Shown here: positions 1 to 9,339 of the stretch, one piece after another
Position numbering within the stretch: the first letter of the stretch is position 1
How the letters are laid out: every line of letters starts with the position of its first letter
Notes under the pieces: generated by a model
Told to the model about the DNA's origin: nothing
The model's input: the letters and a program-made list of their open reading frames with translations, nothing else
The model's database searches: none
Program-made: the position numbers and the translations under genes
Origin: Haemophilus influenzae
Lineage (GTDB): Bacteria; Pseudomonadota; Gammaproteobacteria; Enterobacterales; Pasteurellaceae
Assembly: GCA_923172585.1 (NCBI GenBank)
Contig: OV298644.1
Coordinates: 1,443,427 to 1,507,426, forward strand
Reading direction: 5' to 3'
Length of the DNA: 64,000 bases

Positions 1-1
1 G

Positions 2-1093
2 GACGACATCAAACGTGCGTATAAACGTTTAGCGTCTAAACATCACCCCGATAAAAACCAAGGCAGTAAAGAAGCAGAAGAAAAATTCAAAGAAATTAAT
101 GAAGCTTATGAAGTATTAGGCGACGATCAAAAACGCGCAGCCTACGATCAATATGGCCACGCAGCCTTTGAACAAGGTGGTGGCGCTGGTGGCTTCGGTG
201 GCGGCTTTGGCGGTGCTGATTTTGGTGATATGTTCGGTGATATTTTTGGCGATATTTTCGGTGGTGGACGTGGTCGTCAGCGCGTTGTTCGTGGCGAAGA
301 CTTACGTTATGACTTAGAAATTAGCCTAGAAGAAGCCGTAAAAGGTACAACCAAAGATATTCAAATCAATACTCTTGCACATTGTGATAGCTGTGGTGGC
401 TCTGGGGCTGAAAAAGGTTCTAAAGTGGAAACTTGTCCGCATTGCCACGGTTCTGGTCGAATTCGTCGTCAGCAAGGTTTCTTTGTATCTGAAAGTATTT
501 GTCCAACTTGTCATGGTAGTGGTAAGAAAATTGAAAAACCTTGTCGCAGTTGCCATGGAGAAGGACGAGTTCATAAGAAAGAAAATCTTTCAGTAAAAAT
601 TCCTGCAGGCGTAGATACGGGCAACCAACTTCGCTTAGCTGGAAAAGGTGCAGCAGGCGAAAATGGTGCACCAGCGGGAGATTTATATGTTGTGATTCAC
701 GTGAGAGAACATAATATTTTTGAACGTGATGGCTCTAATCTTTACTGTGAAGTACCGATTAGCTTTGCTACTGCAGCGCTTGGCGGTGAAATTGAAGTGC
801 CAACTTTAGATGGCAGAGTGAAACTTAAAATCCCTGCTGAAACGCAAACAGGAAAATTATTCCGTATGCGAGGCAAAGGTGTCGCTTCTACACGTAGTGG
901 CTATGCGGGTGATTTGATTTGCCGTATCGTGGTAGAAACACCCGTTAATTTAACCAGCGAGCAAAAAGAATTACTTCAAAAACTTGAGGAAAGTTTACAA
1001 GGTAAAGATTTAAGTAAACATGCACCAAAATCTTCAGGATTTTTAGACGGTGTGAAAAAATTCTTTGATAATTTGGGTAAATCTGACAAATAA
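2..1093 (+). CDS. dnaJ: Chaperone DnaJ (Hsp40), 5' end cut by window edge
   Basis: Co-chaperone that binds unfolded protein and stimulates DnaK ATPase in the cytoplasm. The frame is open from base 2, so the start codon lies outside the window. Visible in order: the second half of the J domain with the DnaK-contacting HPD triad (bases 44-52), a Gly/Phe-rich linker (about 172-280), four zinc-binding CxxCxGxG repeats ([32 protein letters not shown]; about 382-570), then the C-terminal substrate-binding domains. No defect is seen in the visible part. A terminator follows immediately. dnaK would be expected just upstream. Confidence 0.97.
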   Translation, partial: DDIKRAYKRLASKHHPDKNQGSKEAEEKFKEINEAYEVLGDDQKRAAYDQYGHAAFEQGGGAGGFGGGFGGADFGDMFGDIFGDIFGGGRGRQRVVRGEDLRYDLEISLEEAVKGTTKDIQINTLAHCDSCGGSGAEKGSKVETCPHCHGSGRIRRQQGFFVSESICPTCHGSGKKIEKPCRSCHGEGRVHKKENLSVKIPAGVDTGNQLRLAGKGAAGENGAPAGDLYVVIHVREHNIFERDGSNLYCEVPISFATAALGGEIEVPTLDGRVKLKIPAETQTGKLFRMRGKGVASTRSGYAGDLICRIVVETPVNLTSEQKELLQKLEESLQGKDLSKHAPKSSGFLDGVKKFFDNLGKSDK

Positions 1094-1101
1094 AGATAAT
1101 G

Positions 1102-1129
1102 AAAAAGTCCGCATTTCGCGGACTTTTTT
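1102..1129 (+). terminator. Rho-independent terminator after dnaJ
   Basis: Inverted repeat AGTCCGC (1106-1112) / GCGGACT (1118-1124) with a 5-nt loop, preceded by an A-run and followed by a T-run. It lies 9 bases after the dnaJ stop. Confidence 0.9.
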
Positions 1130-1171
1130 ATATGCAAATAATCTCTTCTAAAAATTACCGCACTTTAGGTT

Positions 1172-2425
1172 TTATTTGCGGACAGTATATTCGCCTTCAC
1201 AAACCCATTTATAACTGGTTAATGCTTCTAATCCCATTGGGCCACGAGCATGAAGTTTTTGGGTACTCACGGCAACTTCTGCGCCTAATCCAAATTGTCC
1301 GCCATCAGTAAAGCGTGTACTTGCATTCACATAAACGGCTGCCGCATCAACTTGATTGATAAATTGACGGGCTAGGTTTTGTGAGGACGTTAAAATACTT
1401 TCAGAATGTTGCGTACCATATTGGCGAATATGCTCAATAGCGGCATGAATATCTTCCACAACAACGACATTCAAATCCAATGATCCCCATTCTTTTCGCA
1501 ATTCTTTTTCTGTCACTTCGCAGACATTCGCACCTGCTTGTTTCAATATATTAAGTGCGGTGGATTTTGCATGATATTTTACGTTTTTAGCGGAAAGGTG
1601 AGAGACGAGTTTTGGTAAAAATTCTTCAGCAATAGAATGTTGAACTAACAATGTTTCCAATGTGTTACAAGTGCTTGGACGTTGGGTTTTGGCGTTATCA
1701 ATAACAAAAACCGCTTTATTTTGATCCGCACTTTCTTCAACGAAAGTATGGCAAACCCCCACACCACCCACAATAACAGGAATAGTCGAATGTTGTTTAC
1801 ACAATTCATGTAAACCCGAACCACCACGAGGAATAATCATATCCACATAGCGATCCAGTTTTAATAATTGCATAACGAGTTCACGGTTTGGATCGGTAAT
1901 GGCTTGCACCGCAAATTTTGGTAAGCCTGCTTGCTCTAAAGCATTTTGTACAACTTCGATTAGAATTTTGTTAGAAAACTGCGTTTCTTTACCGCCGCGT
2001 AAAATCACTGCATTACCCGTTTTAAGGCAAAGACTTGCCACATCAATGGTCACATTTGGGCGAGCTTCATAAATTGTGCCAATGACACCGAGCGGAGTGC
2101 GTACGCGTTCGATTTTAAGTCCGCTATCCAATGTACCGCCGTCTATGATTTTCCCCACAGGATCTGCAAGTGAAATAACATGGCGTACATCATTAGCAAT
2201 GCCTTGCAAACGTTCTTGTGTGAGCAGTAAGCGATCAATCAAGGCATCCGATAATCCATTTTGTTTGGCAAGTTCAATATCTTTTGCGTTTTCGGCTAAG
2301 ATAAGCGGTGCTTGTTGTTCGAGTTGTTCTGCAATAATGGATAATGCACAATTTTTTTCAGCAGTGGTGAGTTGAGCCAAGATAAGTGCTGCATCTTTGG
2401 CTTGTTTACCCATTTGTTCTAACAT
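1172..2425 (-). CDS. proA: Glutamate-5-semialdehyde dehydrogenase (gamma-glutamyl phosphate reductase)
   Basis: Catalyses the NADPH-dependent reduction of gamma-glutamyl phosphate to glutamate semialdehyde, the second step of proline synthesis. The protein has 417 residues, the usual ProA length. The aldehyde-dehydrogenase fold shows the nucleotide-binding stretch and the catalytic cysteine in RPSTCNTLE. The C-terminal signature around [21 protein letters not shown] is intact. The gene converges on dnaJ; the next gene upstream on the same strand (the TRIC-like membrane protein) ends 20 bases before its start, so the two may be co-transcribed. No proB neighbour is present. Confidence 0.96.
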   Translation of the reverse strand: MLEQMGKQAKDAALILAQLTTAEKNCALSIIAEQLEQQAPLILAENAKDIELAKQNGLSDALIDRLLLTQERLQGIANDVRHVISLADPVGKIIDGGTLDSGLKIERVRTPLGVIGTIYEARPNVTIDVASLCLKTGNAVILRGGKETQFSNKILIEVVQNALEQAGLPKFAVQAITDPNRELVMQLLKLDRYVDMIIPRGGSGLHELCKQHSTIPVIVGGVGVCHTFVEESADQNKAVFVIDNAKTQRPSTCNTLETLLVQHSIAEEFLPKLVSHLSAKNVKYHAKSTALNILKQAGANVCEVTEKELRKEWGSLDLNVVVVEDIHAAIEHIRQYGTQHSESILTSSQNLARQFINQVDAAAVYVNASTRFTDGGQFGLGAEVAVSTQKLHARGPMGLEALTSYKWVCEGEYTVRK

Positions 2426-2445
2426 AGTTATTCCCTTTATTGTAT

Positions 2446-3108
2446 TTATTTCTTTTTATTTGGCAGCTTATCTTGTTCTTCCGATGTGAGTTCTTGGTAA
2501 TTAAATACGGGTAAACCCCATTCGAAATGAATAGCTAAAAGGCGTAAAGTAAAGCTGCTAATAAGTGTGAGTAACACGGCAAGCGTATGTTCTACTTGAA
2601 GTGTGCTTAATGCGTAATAAGTCAGCGTGGCAAATAGCGCAATGCTGGCATAGAGTTCTTTTTGGAACACGAGAGGAATTCGATTGCATAGCATATCGCG
2701 TAGAACCCCACCAAAGGCACCCGTAATACAGCCTGCAATGCAAACAATGGTAAGGCTATGTCCCATATCTATCGCAATTTGTGCGCCAATAATGGAATAC
2801 ACTACTAAACCCATCGCATCGAGCACCAAGAAAATAGTGCGAAAGTAGCGCATAAAATGATTGATGAATGGTGCAACATATACGGTAATTACCGCCGCAC
2901 TTGCCACCATTAAAAAATATTCTGGGTGCTTAACCCAGCCGAGAGGATAATGCCCAAGCAGTACATCACGCACAGAGCCACCACCAATGGCAGTGACAGA
3001 TGCGATAATGATCACGCCAAAAATATCCATTTTTTCACGACCTGCCGCAAGTGCGCCTGTCATTCCTTCAGCGGTGATACCGATGATATATAAAATACTA
3101 AGTAACAT
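2446..3108 (-). CDS. TRIC/YicG-type (UPF0126) inner-membrane protein
   Basis: Polytopic protein of 220 residues with about seven hydrophobic segments. It has two tandem repeats of the family, each with a glycine-rich RD motif: [11 protein letters not shown] near residue 42 and [11 protein letters not shown] near residue 130. These mark the UPF0126/TRIC family (E. coli YicG), whose eukaryotic relatives are trimeric cation channels. The bacterial substrate is not certain. It lies just upstream of proA on the same strand, 20 bases apart, so read-through is likely, but no functional link is implied. Confidence 0.88.
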   Translation of the reverse strand: MLLSILYIIGITAEGMTGALAAGREKMDIFGVIIIASVTAIGGGSVRDVLLGHYPLGWVKHPEYFLMVASAAVITVYVAPFINHFMRYFRTIFLVLDAMGLVVYSIIGAQIAIDMGHSLTIVCIAGCITGAFGGVLRDMLCNRIPLVFQKELYASIALFATLTYYALSTLQVEHTLAVLLTLISSFTLRLLAIHFEWGLPVFNYQELTSEEQDKLPNKKK

Positions 3109-3205
3109 TCATGTACCTAAGTGCAGTTAAAATTGGTTTCATTCTACTTTAAAATTTAATGAATTTTTAGCATAATGGTGCATTATTTTTTCAGACGTCA
3201 AAATT

Positions 3206-4006
3206 ATGTCAGAACAATCTTCTAAATATATCGCAGCATTGCTTGCGGTATTATCGATCTCAATGGTGCTTGGCATCGATCTATTTATTTTTTCTTTGCA
3301 ATCTGAAAAGCAAACAATGCCTCATTTAGGTGTAGGCGTGTTGGTTGCACAGTTAATTTCGTTGTTGGTGTTTTATCGTGGCGAAATTTGCCCAGGACAA
3401 CGTGGTCGTTTAATCAAAGTGAATATGACTTTTGCTATTTATTGGGCAGTGTGGTTGCTGATAAGCCTATTACAAAATAATCACACGCTTACTAACGTGA
3501 TGAGCGTATGTGGTCTTTCTGTCGTGTATTTTATTTGGAAACAACCCAAAACTGAAAAAATTCGTAACAGCTTTTTATTGATGGCTGCATTAATTGCGGG
3601 TTTAGGTTGCTTGAGTTATTTAATGATTTTTACCGTGCTTCCTGCGAGTGATTTTGCTGAATATAACCCTTTTGCACCAATTTTATCTGGCGTGATTTTA
3701 GCAAATCTTGCGCTTGTTATTGCACGAAATCGTTTACAAGGTTTTATAGCATTGTTGCCCTTAGCCATGATTATATTGCTTGCTCTAAATGCTTTGGCAA
3801 TGTTTTTATTTTTACTTTTAAATGGTATGGAAAGTGCGGTTAATTCTGACAGTGTTTTTGCCTACATCATTTATTTTGTTTGCCATTTTGCGATTGCGGC
3901 TATTCTGATTCTGCATAGTTTCCAAAAGTGGATATTATCTACCAATAGTTTATTTATCCTATTATTTATTGCTGTTTGCTTGCCGTTATGGATGGTTTTT
4001 GTTTAA
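3206..4006 (+). CDS. Conserved integral membrane protein, function unknown
   Basis: Protein of 266 residues made mostly of hydrophobic helices (about eight), starting with a short charged N-terminus (MSEQSSKY). I recognise no catalytic or binding motif. The gene is transcribed divergently from the TRIC-like gene, with a 97-base gap, and ends at a hairpin terminator just before bcr. It looks intact and is probably a conserved Pasteurellaceae gene. No function is assigned. Confidence 0.75.
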   Translation: MSEQSSKYIAALLAVLSISMVLGIDLFIFSLQSEKQTMPHLGVGVLVAQLISLLVFYRGEICPGQRGRLIKVNMTFAIYWAVWLLISLLQNNHTLTNVMSVCGLSVVYFIWKQPKTEKIRNSFLLMAALIAGLGCLSYLMIFTVLPASDFAEYNPFAPILSGVILANLALVIARNRLQGFIALLPLAMIILLALNALAMFLFLLLNGMESAVNSDSVFAYIIYFVCHFAIAAILILHSFQKWILSTNSLFILLFIAVCLPLWMVFV

Positions 4007-4025
4007 TAAAGAAAACAATCATTGC

Positions 4026-4052
4026 ACCGTGGGGAATTTACCCACGGCTTTT
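4026..4052 (+). terminator. Hairpin terminator between the membrane-protein gene and bcr
   Basis: CCGTGGG (4027-4033) pairs with CCCACGG (4041-4047), followed by a short T-run on the plus strand. It overlaps the last codons of bcr on the other strand and best fits a terminator for the plus-strand gene. Confidence 0.7.
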
Positions 4053-5234
4053 AAGATTTCGGCTGGTTAGAAAGTAATACGCCAACACGGAAATCACGAC
4101 ACATGCCCCCATAGTAAAGAGCATTGGTGCGGCAGTATCCATTTTCATTGATGCGACTAAACTTCCCATAATTGCACCCACTGCAAAACGTACGCTACCA
4201 ATCAAAGAATTTGCTGTTCCTGCCATTTGAGGACATTTTTCTAAAGCTGATGCCATTGCATTTGATGAAATCACAGGGTTTGGACCGACGAAAAAGGCGA
4301 CGCCAATTGCCATTGGCCAAAAACCAAGATCTAAAAGTGCGGTCAAAATTAGCCACATTCCAGAAAGGAATTGAATTGCGAGGGCTATCCGTAACATTGT
4401 TTCTGCACCCACTTTAGTAACAAATCGGCTATTTAAAAAAGAGGCAAAGATCATCGTAACGATATTCATCATAAAGAAATAACCGAACTGATCGACGGGA
4501 ACGCCATAAATGCCGATATAGACAATTGATCCTGCCGTCACAAAAGCAAACAACCCACCAAAGCTAAAAGAGGCGGCAAACATATAGCCAAGCACTTCTT
4601 TTTGCTTCCAAAGCAGAAGGAAATTGCGAGCGATAATATTTAAGCGCAGCGGAATGCGATTTTCTTTTTTATGGGTTTCTGGAATGATGAAAAAGACCAA
4701 TGCAGCGGCTAATAATCCCACAAGCGAAATAACGTAAAAAATCGCATGCCAATGGAAAAATTTAACGATGTAACCCCCAATAATTGGCGCAACTAAAGGT
4801 GCAAGCATAAACACTAACGTGATGGTGGACATCACTTTGGATAGCTGATCTTTACTAAATAAATCACGTAATAATGCGCCAGAAAGTACAACAGGTGCGG
4901 CACCAAAGAAACCTTGCACAAAACGAAGTGCGGTAAAATTTCCAACTGAATTTATTTCGGTAAGTACTAAAGCTGTTAATGCGCCCACAATAACACCGAG
5001 TAAAATGATCGGTTTTCGTCCGAAACTATCACCAAAAGGCCACCAAAAAAGCTGACCAAACGCCATGCCATAAGCAAAAGAGGTGAGCGTGTGTTGTACT
5101 TGTTCTGGACTTACGTCGAGATCCTTTGCAATTTCTAAAAAAGACGGCAAATACATATCCACGCCAAAGGGCGGTAGCATAGAGAGAATACCGAGGGTAA
5201 GAATAAAGATGAAAGTCGATTTTTGTTGATTCAT
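4038..5234 (-). CDS. bcr: Bcr/CflA-family MFS drug efflux transporter
   Basis: Twelve-helix proton-driven exporter of 398 residues in the inner membrane. Family members export bicyclomycin, sulfonamides or chloramphenicol. The helix-1 motif GVDMYLPSFLEIAK is typical of the Bcr/CflA group, and the loop 2-3 MFS motif (GDSFGRKPIILLG) is present. rsuA lies one base upstream on the same strand. In Enterobacteria rsuA and bcr are also neighbours, which supports the name. The substrate cannot be inferred from sequence. Confidence 0.9.
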   Translation of the reverse strand: MNQQKSTFIFILTLGILSMLPPFGVDMYLPSFLEIAKDLDVSPEQVQHTLTSFAYGMAFGQLFWWPFGDSFGRKPIILLGVIVGALTALVLTEINSVGNFTALRFVQGFFGAAPVVLSGALLRDLFSKDQLSKVMSTITLVFMLAPLVAPIIGGYIVKFFHWHAIFYVISLVGLLAAALVFFIIPETHKKENRIPLRLNIIARNFLLLWKQKEVLGYMFAASFSFGGLFAFVTAGSIVYIGIYGVPVDQFGYFFMMNIVTMIFASFLNSRFVTKVGAETMLRIALAIQFLSGMWLILTALLDLGFWPMAIGVAFFVGPNPVISSNAMASALEKCPQMAGTANSLIGSVRFAVGAIMGSLVASMKMDTAAPMLFTMGACVVISVLAYYFLTSRNLKSRG

Positions 5235-5235
5235 A

Positions 5236-5934
5236 TTATTTTACTAACTTTTCAATTTCACTTTGAGTTAATGAGCGGTATTCGCCTTCTTCTAAGGATT
5301 CATCCAACACTACATCACCAATTTTCCAGCGATGTAATCCAACGACTTTATTCCCAAGTGCGGCAAACATACGTTTTACTTGATGATAACGACCTTCAGA
5401 AATGGTCAGATTCACATTGTAGTCATCTAAAATTTCTAATATTGCTGGTTTAGTTGGCTCTTTTTCTCCGCGTAATAAAATACCTTCCGAACAAGCCGCT
5501 GCATAATTTTCTTCTACGGGATCAGCTAATGTTACCAAATAGGTTTTTTCACAATGATGCTTTGGCGAAGTGATGCGATGTGACCATTGTCCATCATCGG
5601 TAAGCAATACGAGACCTGTCGTATCCACATCTAAGCGACCTGCGCTATGTAATTTTCCAGCTAAAGGGTAATCAAAAAATTGATAAATAGTTGGATAGTC
5701 GCCGTCATCATTAGAACAAACACAGCCTTGTGGTTTATGCAACATAAAATACTGGCCTTCTTCTATCCAAGTTAATAATTCATCTTCAAAATAAATTTCG
5801 TCTTCTTGTGAAATTTGAACTGAACCACTTTTGACAATTTCACCATTAATTTTTACCGCACTTTGATGGATCGCTTTTGTTGCTTGAGAACGAGTTAATC
5901 CCACATTTTCAGAAATAAATTTATCTAATCTCAT
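5236..5934 (-). CDS. rsuA: 16S rRNA pseudouridine(516) synthase
   Basis: Isomerises U516 of 16S rRNA to pseudouridine. The protein has 232 residues (E. coli RsuA 231). It has an N-terminal S4 RNA-binding domain (MRLDKFISENVGLTRSQA) and a catalytic aspartate in the RluA/RsuA motif GRLDVDTTGLVLLT near residue 104. The downstream KxYLV and GxYHQVKRMF signatures are present. The stop codon lies next to the bcr start, so the two genes form an operon. Confidence 0.95.
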   Translation of the reverse strand: MRLDKFISENVGLTRSQATKAIHQSAVKINGEIVKSGSVQISQEDEIYFEDELLTWIEEGQYFMLHKPQGCVCSNDDGDYPTIYQFFDYPLAGKLHSAGRLDVDTTGLVLLTDDGQWSHRITSPKHHCEKTYLVTLADPVEENYAAACSEGILLRGEKEPTKPAILEILDDYNVNLTISEGRYHQVKRMFAALGNKVVGLHRWKIGDVVLDESLEEGEYRSLTQSEIEKLVK

Positions 5935-5995
5935 TATGTTTTCTCTTGTTAAAATTCGCTAGGCATTGTACAGGTTTTTGCTTTTAGAACGAAAC

Positions 5996-6018
5996 AAAAA
6001 AGGCTGCAATGCAGCCTT
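5996..6018 (-). terminator. Terminator of the DUF1919 gene
   Basis: Near-perfect palindrome AGGCTGC / GCAGCCT around 6001-6017. On the minus strand it is followed by a run of six T. It lies just beyond the DUF1919 stop. Confidence 0.85.
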
Positions 6019-6023
6019 ATCTA

Positions 6024-6644
6024 TTAAGCTTGATTAAGCCACTTCACGTAATCGAATTGATCGTAATATTTTTTCCCATTCCAGCCTGAAAATTCAAAAA
6101 TATCGCCCACCTGATTTTGATTCTCGAAGCCTTTTATATAATAAGCCGATTTAAAAGCAGTATAGGGCTTGTGAGTAAAAATCACTTTATTTTTGAAAGG
6201 GAGTTGATCAAAAAGTTGAATGTCTTTTTCGGTCACGCCGTCTCGATCTGTCATCATAATAAAAAGATTATCGAAATTCATTCGTGACGTGCGAATTTGC
6301 CATTTTTCATTGGCTTCTTGCTCACTGTGATAATGTATAAAATGAATTTCAAGATCAGCAAGTCTTCCCACTGGATAACTTTTTTCTGTTTGTACAAATG
6401 TGAGAGGTTGAGTACGGTAGAAATCCATATTTTGTAAATAACGCAAAAAATCCTGTGGCAATAGATAGAGATTCACAAAAGGCGAATTAAACGGCTGGTG
6501 CAAATCATGTAAGATAAAAGCCCCCACGCAATTGGCAGAAATGACAGTCATACCTTGATATGTTAGTTTACGTTGCAGAGTGCGATTAATGAAAAATCTT
6601 TGGCATTTATTCACCGCACTTTTAATTTTTTGAAATGGATTCAT
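6024..6644 (-). CDS. DUF1919-family protein, probable glycosyltransferase-like
   Basis: Cytoplasmic-looking protein of 206 residues. The N-terminal part carries the pattern typical of DUF1919: an SANCVGAFILHDL segment near residue 36, followed by SPFVNLYLLPQDF. Proteins with this domain occur in polysaccharide or LOS gene sets, but the reaction is not established. Towards the end, VIFTHKPY and SAYYIKGFENQ are family-like. The gene has its own terminator and a 197-base divergent region shared with maeB. Confidence 0.75.
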   Translation of the reverse strand: MNPFQKIKSAVNKCQRFFINRTLQRKLTYQGMTVISANCVGAFILHDLHQPFNSPFVNLYLLPQDFLRYLQNMDFYRTQPLTFVQTEKSYPVGRLADLEIHFIHYHSEQEANEKWQIRTSRMNFDNLFIMMTDRDGVTEKDIQLFDQLPFKNKVIFTHKPYTAFKSAYYIKGFENQNQVGDIFEFSGWNGKKYYDQFDYVKWLNQA

Positions 6645-6787
6645 TTTCTCATCCTTTATGCTTTTGTTGCGAAAATCCTACCTTTTTTGCTGAAAAATGA
6701 AAAGTCTAGCTAATGCCTCGCATCAAAAAAATTTTGTTATAAAGTTGTGAAAATTTGCAGTTCGTCACAATTTTTTGAATAAAAAAC

Positions 6788-6796
6788 TGATATAAT
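6788..6796 (+). promoter_or_regulatory. Extended -10 promoter element for maeB
   Basis: TGATATAAT is a consensus extended -10 (TGnTATAAT), 46 bases before the maeB start. No good -35 hexamer lies at the expected distance, as is common for extended -10 promoters. An inverted TTGTGA / TCACAA pair at about 6744-6770 lies upstream but is too widely spaced for a CRP site. Confidence 0.6.
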
Positions 6797-6841
6797 CGAC
6801 GCAATATTTCAATCCTGTTTCAAGAAAATGGAGCACTTATT

Positions 6842-9112
6842 ATGACCGAACAATTACGTCAAGCAGCCTTAGATTTCCACGAATTTCCAATTCCTGGAAA
6901 AATCGAAGTTATCCCAACAAAATCACTCGCAACACAACGCGATCTTGCTTTAGCTTATTCACCAGGTGTGGCAGAGCCTTGTTTAGAAATTGAAAAAGAT
7001 CCTGCCGCCTCTTACAAATATACAGCACTTGGCAATTTGATGACGGTGATTTCCAATGGTACAGCGGTACTTGGACTTGGCAATATTGGCGCGCTTGCAG
7101 GCAAACCCGTAATGGAAGGTAAGGGCGTATTGTTCAAAAAATTTGCGGGCATCAACGTATTTGATATTGAAGTGAATGAGCATGATTCCGATAAAATTGT
7201 GGATATTATTGCCTCGTTAGAGCCAACTTTCGGTGGAGTGAACTTAGAAGATATTAAAGCACCAGAATGTTTCTATATCGAACAAAAATTGCGTGAGAGA
7301 ATGAACATTCCTGTATTCCATGATGACCAGCATGATAAGGCGATCATTAGTGTTGCTGCGATTATCAATTCTCTTCGTATTGTAGGTAAAAAAATTGAAG
7401 ATGTCCGACTTGTTGCTTCTGATGCGGGTGCAGCATCTATTGCGTGTTTGAACTTATTACTTTCTTTACGCATGAAACGTGAAAATATCACAGTTTGCGA
7501 CTCCAAAGGCGTGGTATATAAAGGCCGTGATGACAAAATGTATCAAACCAAAAAAGAGTATGCTATTGAAGATAATGGCTGGCGTAAACTTAATGATGCG
7601 ATGCCAAATGCAGATATTTTCTTAGGTTGTTCGGCGGCAGGTGCGCTTACACAAGATATGGTTAAAAGTATGCCTGCGCATCCAATTATTCTTGCTTTAG
7701 CTAATCCAAATCCTGAAATTACCACGCAAGAAGCAAAAGCAGTTCGTCCTGATGCGATTGTATGTACAGGCCGCTCTGATTATCCAAACCAAGTAAATAA
7801 CGTGCTTTGTATCCCATTTATTTTCCGTGGTGCATTAGATGTGGGCGCAACCACTATTAATGAAGAAATGAAACGTGCGGCAGTTTATGCCATTGCTGAC
7901 CTTGCATTAGAAGAGCAAAACGAAGTAGTAACCTCTGCTTACGGTGGCGAAGGGGCAACATTTGGTGCGGATTATGTGATTCCTCGTCCATTTGATCCTC
8001 GCTTGATTGTGCGTATTGCACCAGCGGTAGCAAAAGCTGCAATGGAATCTGGTGTGGCAACTCGTCCAATTCAAAATTGGGATGCTTATGTTGAAAAACT
8101 CACTCAGTTTGTTTACAAAACGAGCTTGTTTATGCGTCCTATTTTCAGCCAAGCAAAATCGGCAAAACAACGCATTATTTTAGCGGAAGTGGAAGAAAAT
8201 AAAGCATTACATGCCACCCAAGAAGTGATTTCAATGGGCTTGGCAAATCCAATTTTAATTGGTCGCCGCAGTGTGATTGAAGAAAAAATTAAAAAACTTG
8301 GTTTACGTTTAACTGCAGGTGTAGATTTTGAAATTGTGGATAACGAAGATAATCCTCGCTATGAAGAATGTTGGAAACACTATTACGAACTTACTAAACG
8401 TAAAGGCATTACACCTGCAATCGCAAAACGTGTCCTGCGTTCTAACACTACCGTATTAGCTTCTACATTGCTTAGCTTAGGTTATGCAGACGCTTTAGTA
8501 TGTGGTTTATTCGGTTCATACGGAAAACACCTTGCCTCTATTCGAGATATTATTGGCTTAAAAGACGGCGTGAAAACTGCCGCTGCTTTAAATAGTCTTG
8601 TATTACCGACGGGTAACGTATTCTTAACAGATACTCACGTAAACAGTAATCCTACAGCAGAAGAATTAGCTGAAATTACCTTAATGGCAGCAGAAGAAAT
8701 TCATAGTTTTGGTATTGAACCTGCAGTTGCGTTGCTTTCACACTCTAATTTTGGTTCATCTGATTCATTAGGCGCACCAAAAATGCGCGAAGTATTACAG
8801 ATCGTCAAAGTGCGCAATCCACATTTAATGATTGATGGTGAAATGCGTGGCGATTTAGCGATGAATGAAGCACACAGAAAAGAATTAATGCCTGATAGCC
8901 CATTGAAAGGAAGCGCAAATTTATTAGTGTTCCCTGATTTGAGTGCATCACGTATTAGTTATAGCTTATTACGCGGCACCACTACGGCAATTACTGTTGG
9001 CCCGATCTTAATGGGTATGAACAAATCTGCGCATATTCTTAATCCAGGTGCATCTGTTCGTCGTATTATCAATATGATTGCCTATGCAGCAGTGAAAGCA
9101 CAACAAGAGTAA
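6842..9112 (+). CDS. maeB: NADP-dependent malic enzyme with phosphotransacetylase-like C-terminus
   Basis: Oxidatively decarboxylates malate to pyruvate, giving NADPH. The protein has 756 residues, the size of E. coli MaeB (759). The N-terminal malic domain (about 1-430) has YSPGVAEPC and LGLGNIGALAGKPVMEGK. The C-terminal PTA-like domain (about 430-756) is normal. Several positions that are invariant in the family are altered between about 7150 and 7471: the HDDQHGTAI motif reads HDDQHDKAI, the Rossmann GAGA-type motif reads SDAGAA, and LGM reads LRM. A start ATG with a GGAG ribosome site at 6830 is clear. Terminator follows. The frame is open, but activity is uncertain. Confidence 0.93.
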   Translation: MTEQLRQAALDFHEFPIPGKIEVIPTKSLATQRDLALAYSPGVAEPCLEIEKDPAASYKYTALGNLMTVISNGTAVLGLGNIGALAGKPVMEGKGVLFKKFAGINVFDIEVNEHDSDKIVDIIASLEPTFGGVNLEDIKAPECFYIEQKLRERMNIPVFHDDQHDKAIISVAAIINSLRIVGKKIEDVRLVASDAGAASIACLNLLLSLRMKRENITVCDSKGVVYKGRDDKMYQTKKEYAIEDNGWRKLNDAMPNADIFLGCSAAGALTQDMVKSMPAHPIILALANPNPEITTQEAKAVRPDAIVCTGRSDYPNQVNNVLCIPFIFRGALDVGATTINEEMKRAAVYAIADLALEEQNEVVTSAYGGEGATFGADYVIPRPFDPRLIVRIAPAVAKAAMESGVATRPIQNWDAYVEKLTQFVYKTSLFMRPIFSQAKSAKQRIILAEVEENKALHATQEVISMGLANPILIGRRSVIEEKIKKLGLRLTAGVDFEIVDNEDNPRYEECWKHYYELTKRKGITPAIAKRVLRSNTTVLASTLLSLGYADALVCGLFGSYGKHLASIRDIIGLKDGVKTAAALNSLVLPTGNVFLTDTHVNSNPTAEELAEITLMAAEEIHSFGIEPAVALLSHSNFGSSDSLGAPKMREVLQIVKVRNPHLMIDGEMRGDLAMNEAHRKELMPDSPLKGSANLLVFPDLSASRISYSLLRGTTTAITVGPILMGMNKSAHILNPGASVRRIINMIAYAAVKAQQE

Positions 9113-9151
9113 TTAAAAAAGTGCGGTAAATTTCTGTCGTTTATTTAATGC

Positions 9152-9180
9152 AGCCTCGATTTTTCTCGAGGCTTTATTTT
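9152..9180 (+). terminator. Terminator after maeB
   Basis: AGCCTCGA (9152-9159) pairs with TCGAGGCT (9166-9173), followed by TTATTTT. USS copies lie on both sides (about 9120 and 9229). Confidence 0.88.
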
Positions 9181-9261
9181 CTAGTGAATGTGTTTACATT
9201 TGAGATTAAGTAAAACTATGCGAAAATTTACCGCACTTTAAGGCTTTTGTCGTGTCGAAAA

Positions 9262-9320
9262 GGAACTGACCGATAGACAGTTGCCTATCTTTCTTTAATT
9301 TAATACGGCTTGGATGCCGT
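9262..9320 (+). ncRNA. Candidate structured 5' leader (pseudoknot plus hairpin) before the sulfatase gene
   Basis: AACTG (9264-9268) can pair with CAGTT (9278-9282), while GATAG (9272-9276) inside that loop can pair with CTATC (9285-9289). This is an H-type pseudoknot, or two mutually exclusive hairpins. A further hairpin ACGGC (9305-9309) / GCCGT (9316-9320) lies 19 bases before the ATG. I recognise no known riboswitch class; the claim rests on hand pairing only. Confidence 0.3.
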
Positions 9321-9339
9321 TGTGTTAGTGGTTATTACA

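Noticed and set aside
6744-6770. CRP site upstream of maeB (TTGTGA ... TCACAA)
   Set aside because: The half-sites are 14 bases apart rather than 6, so they do not form a CRP site.
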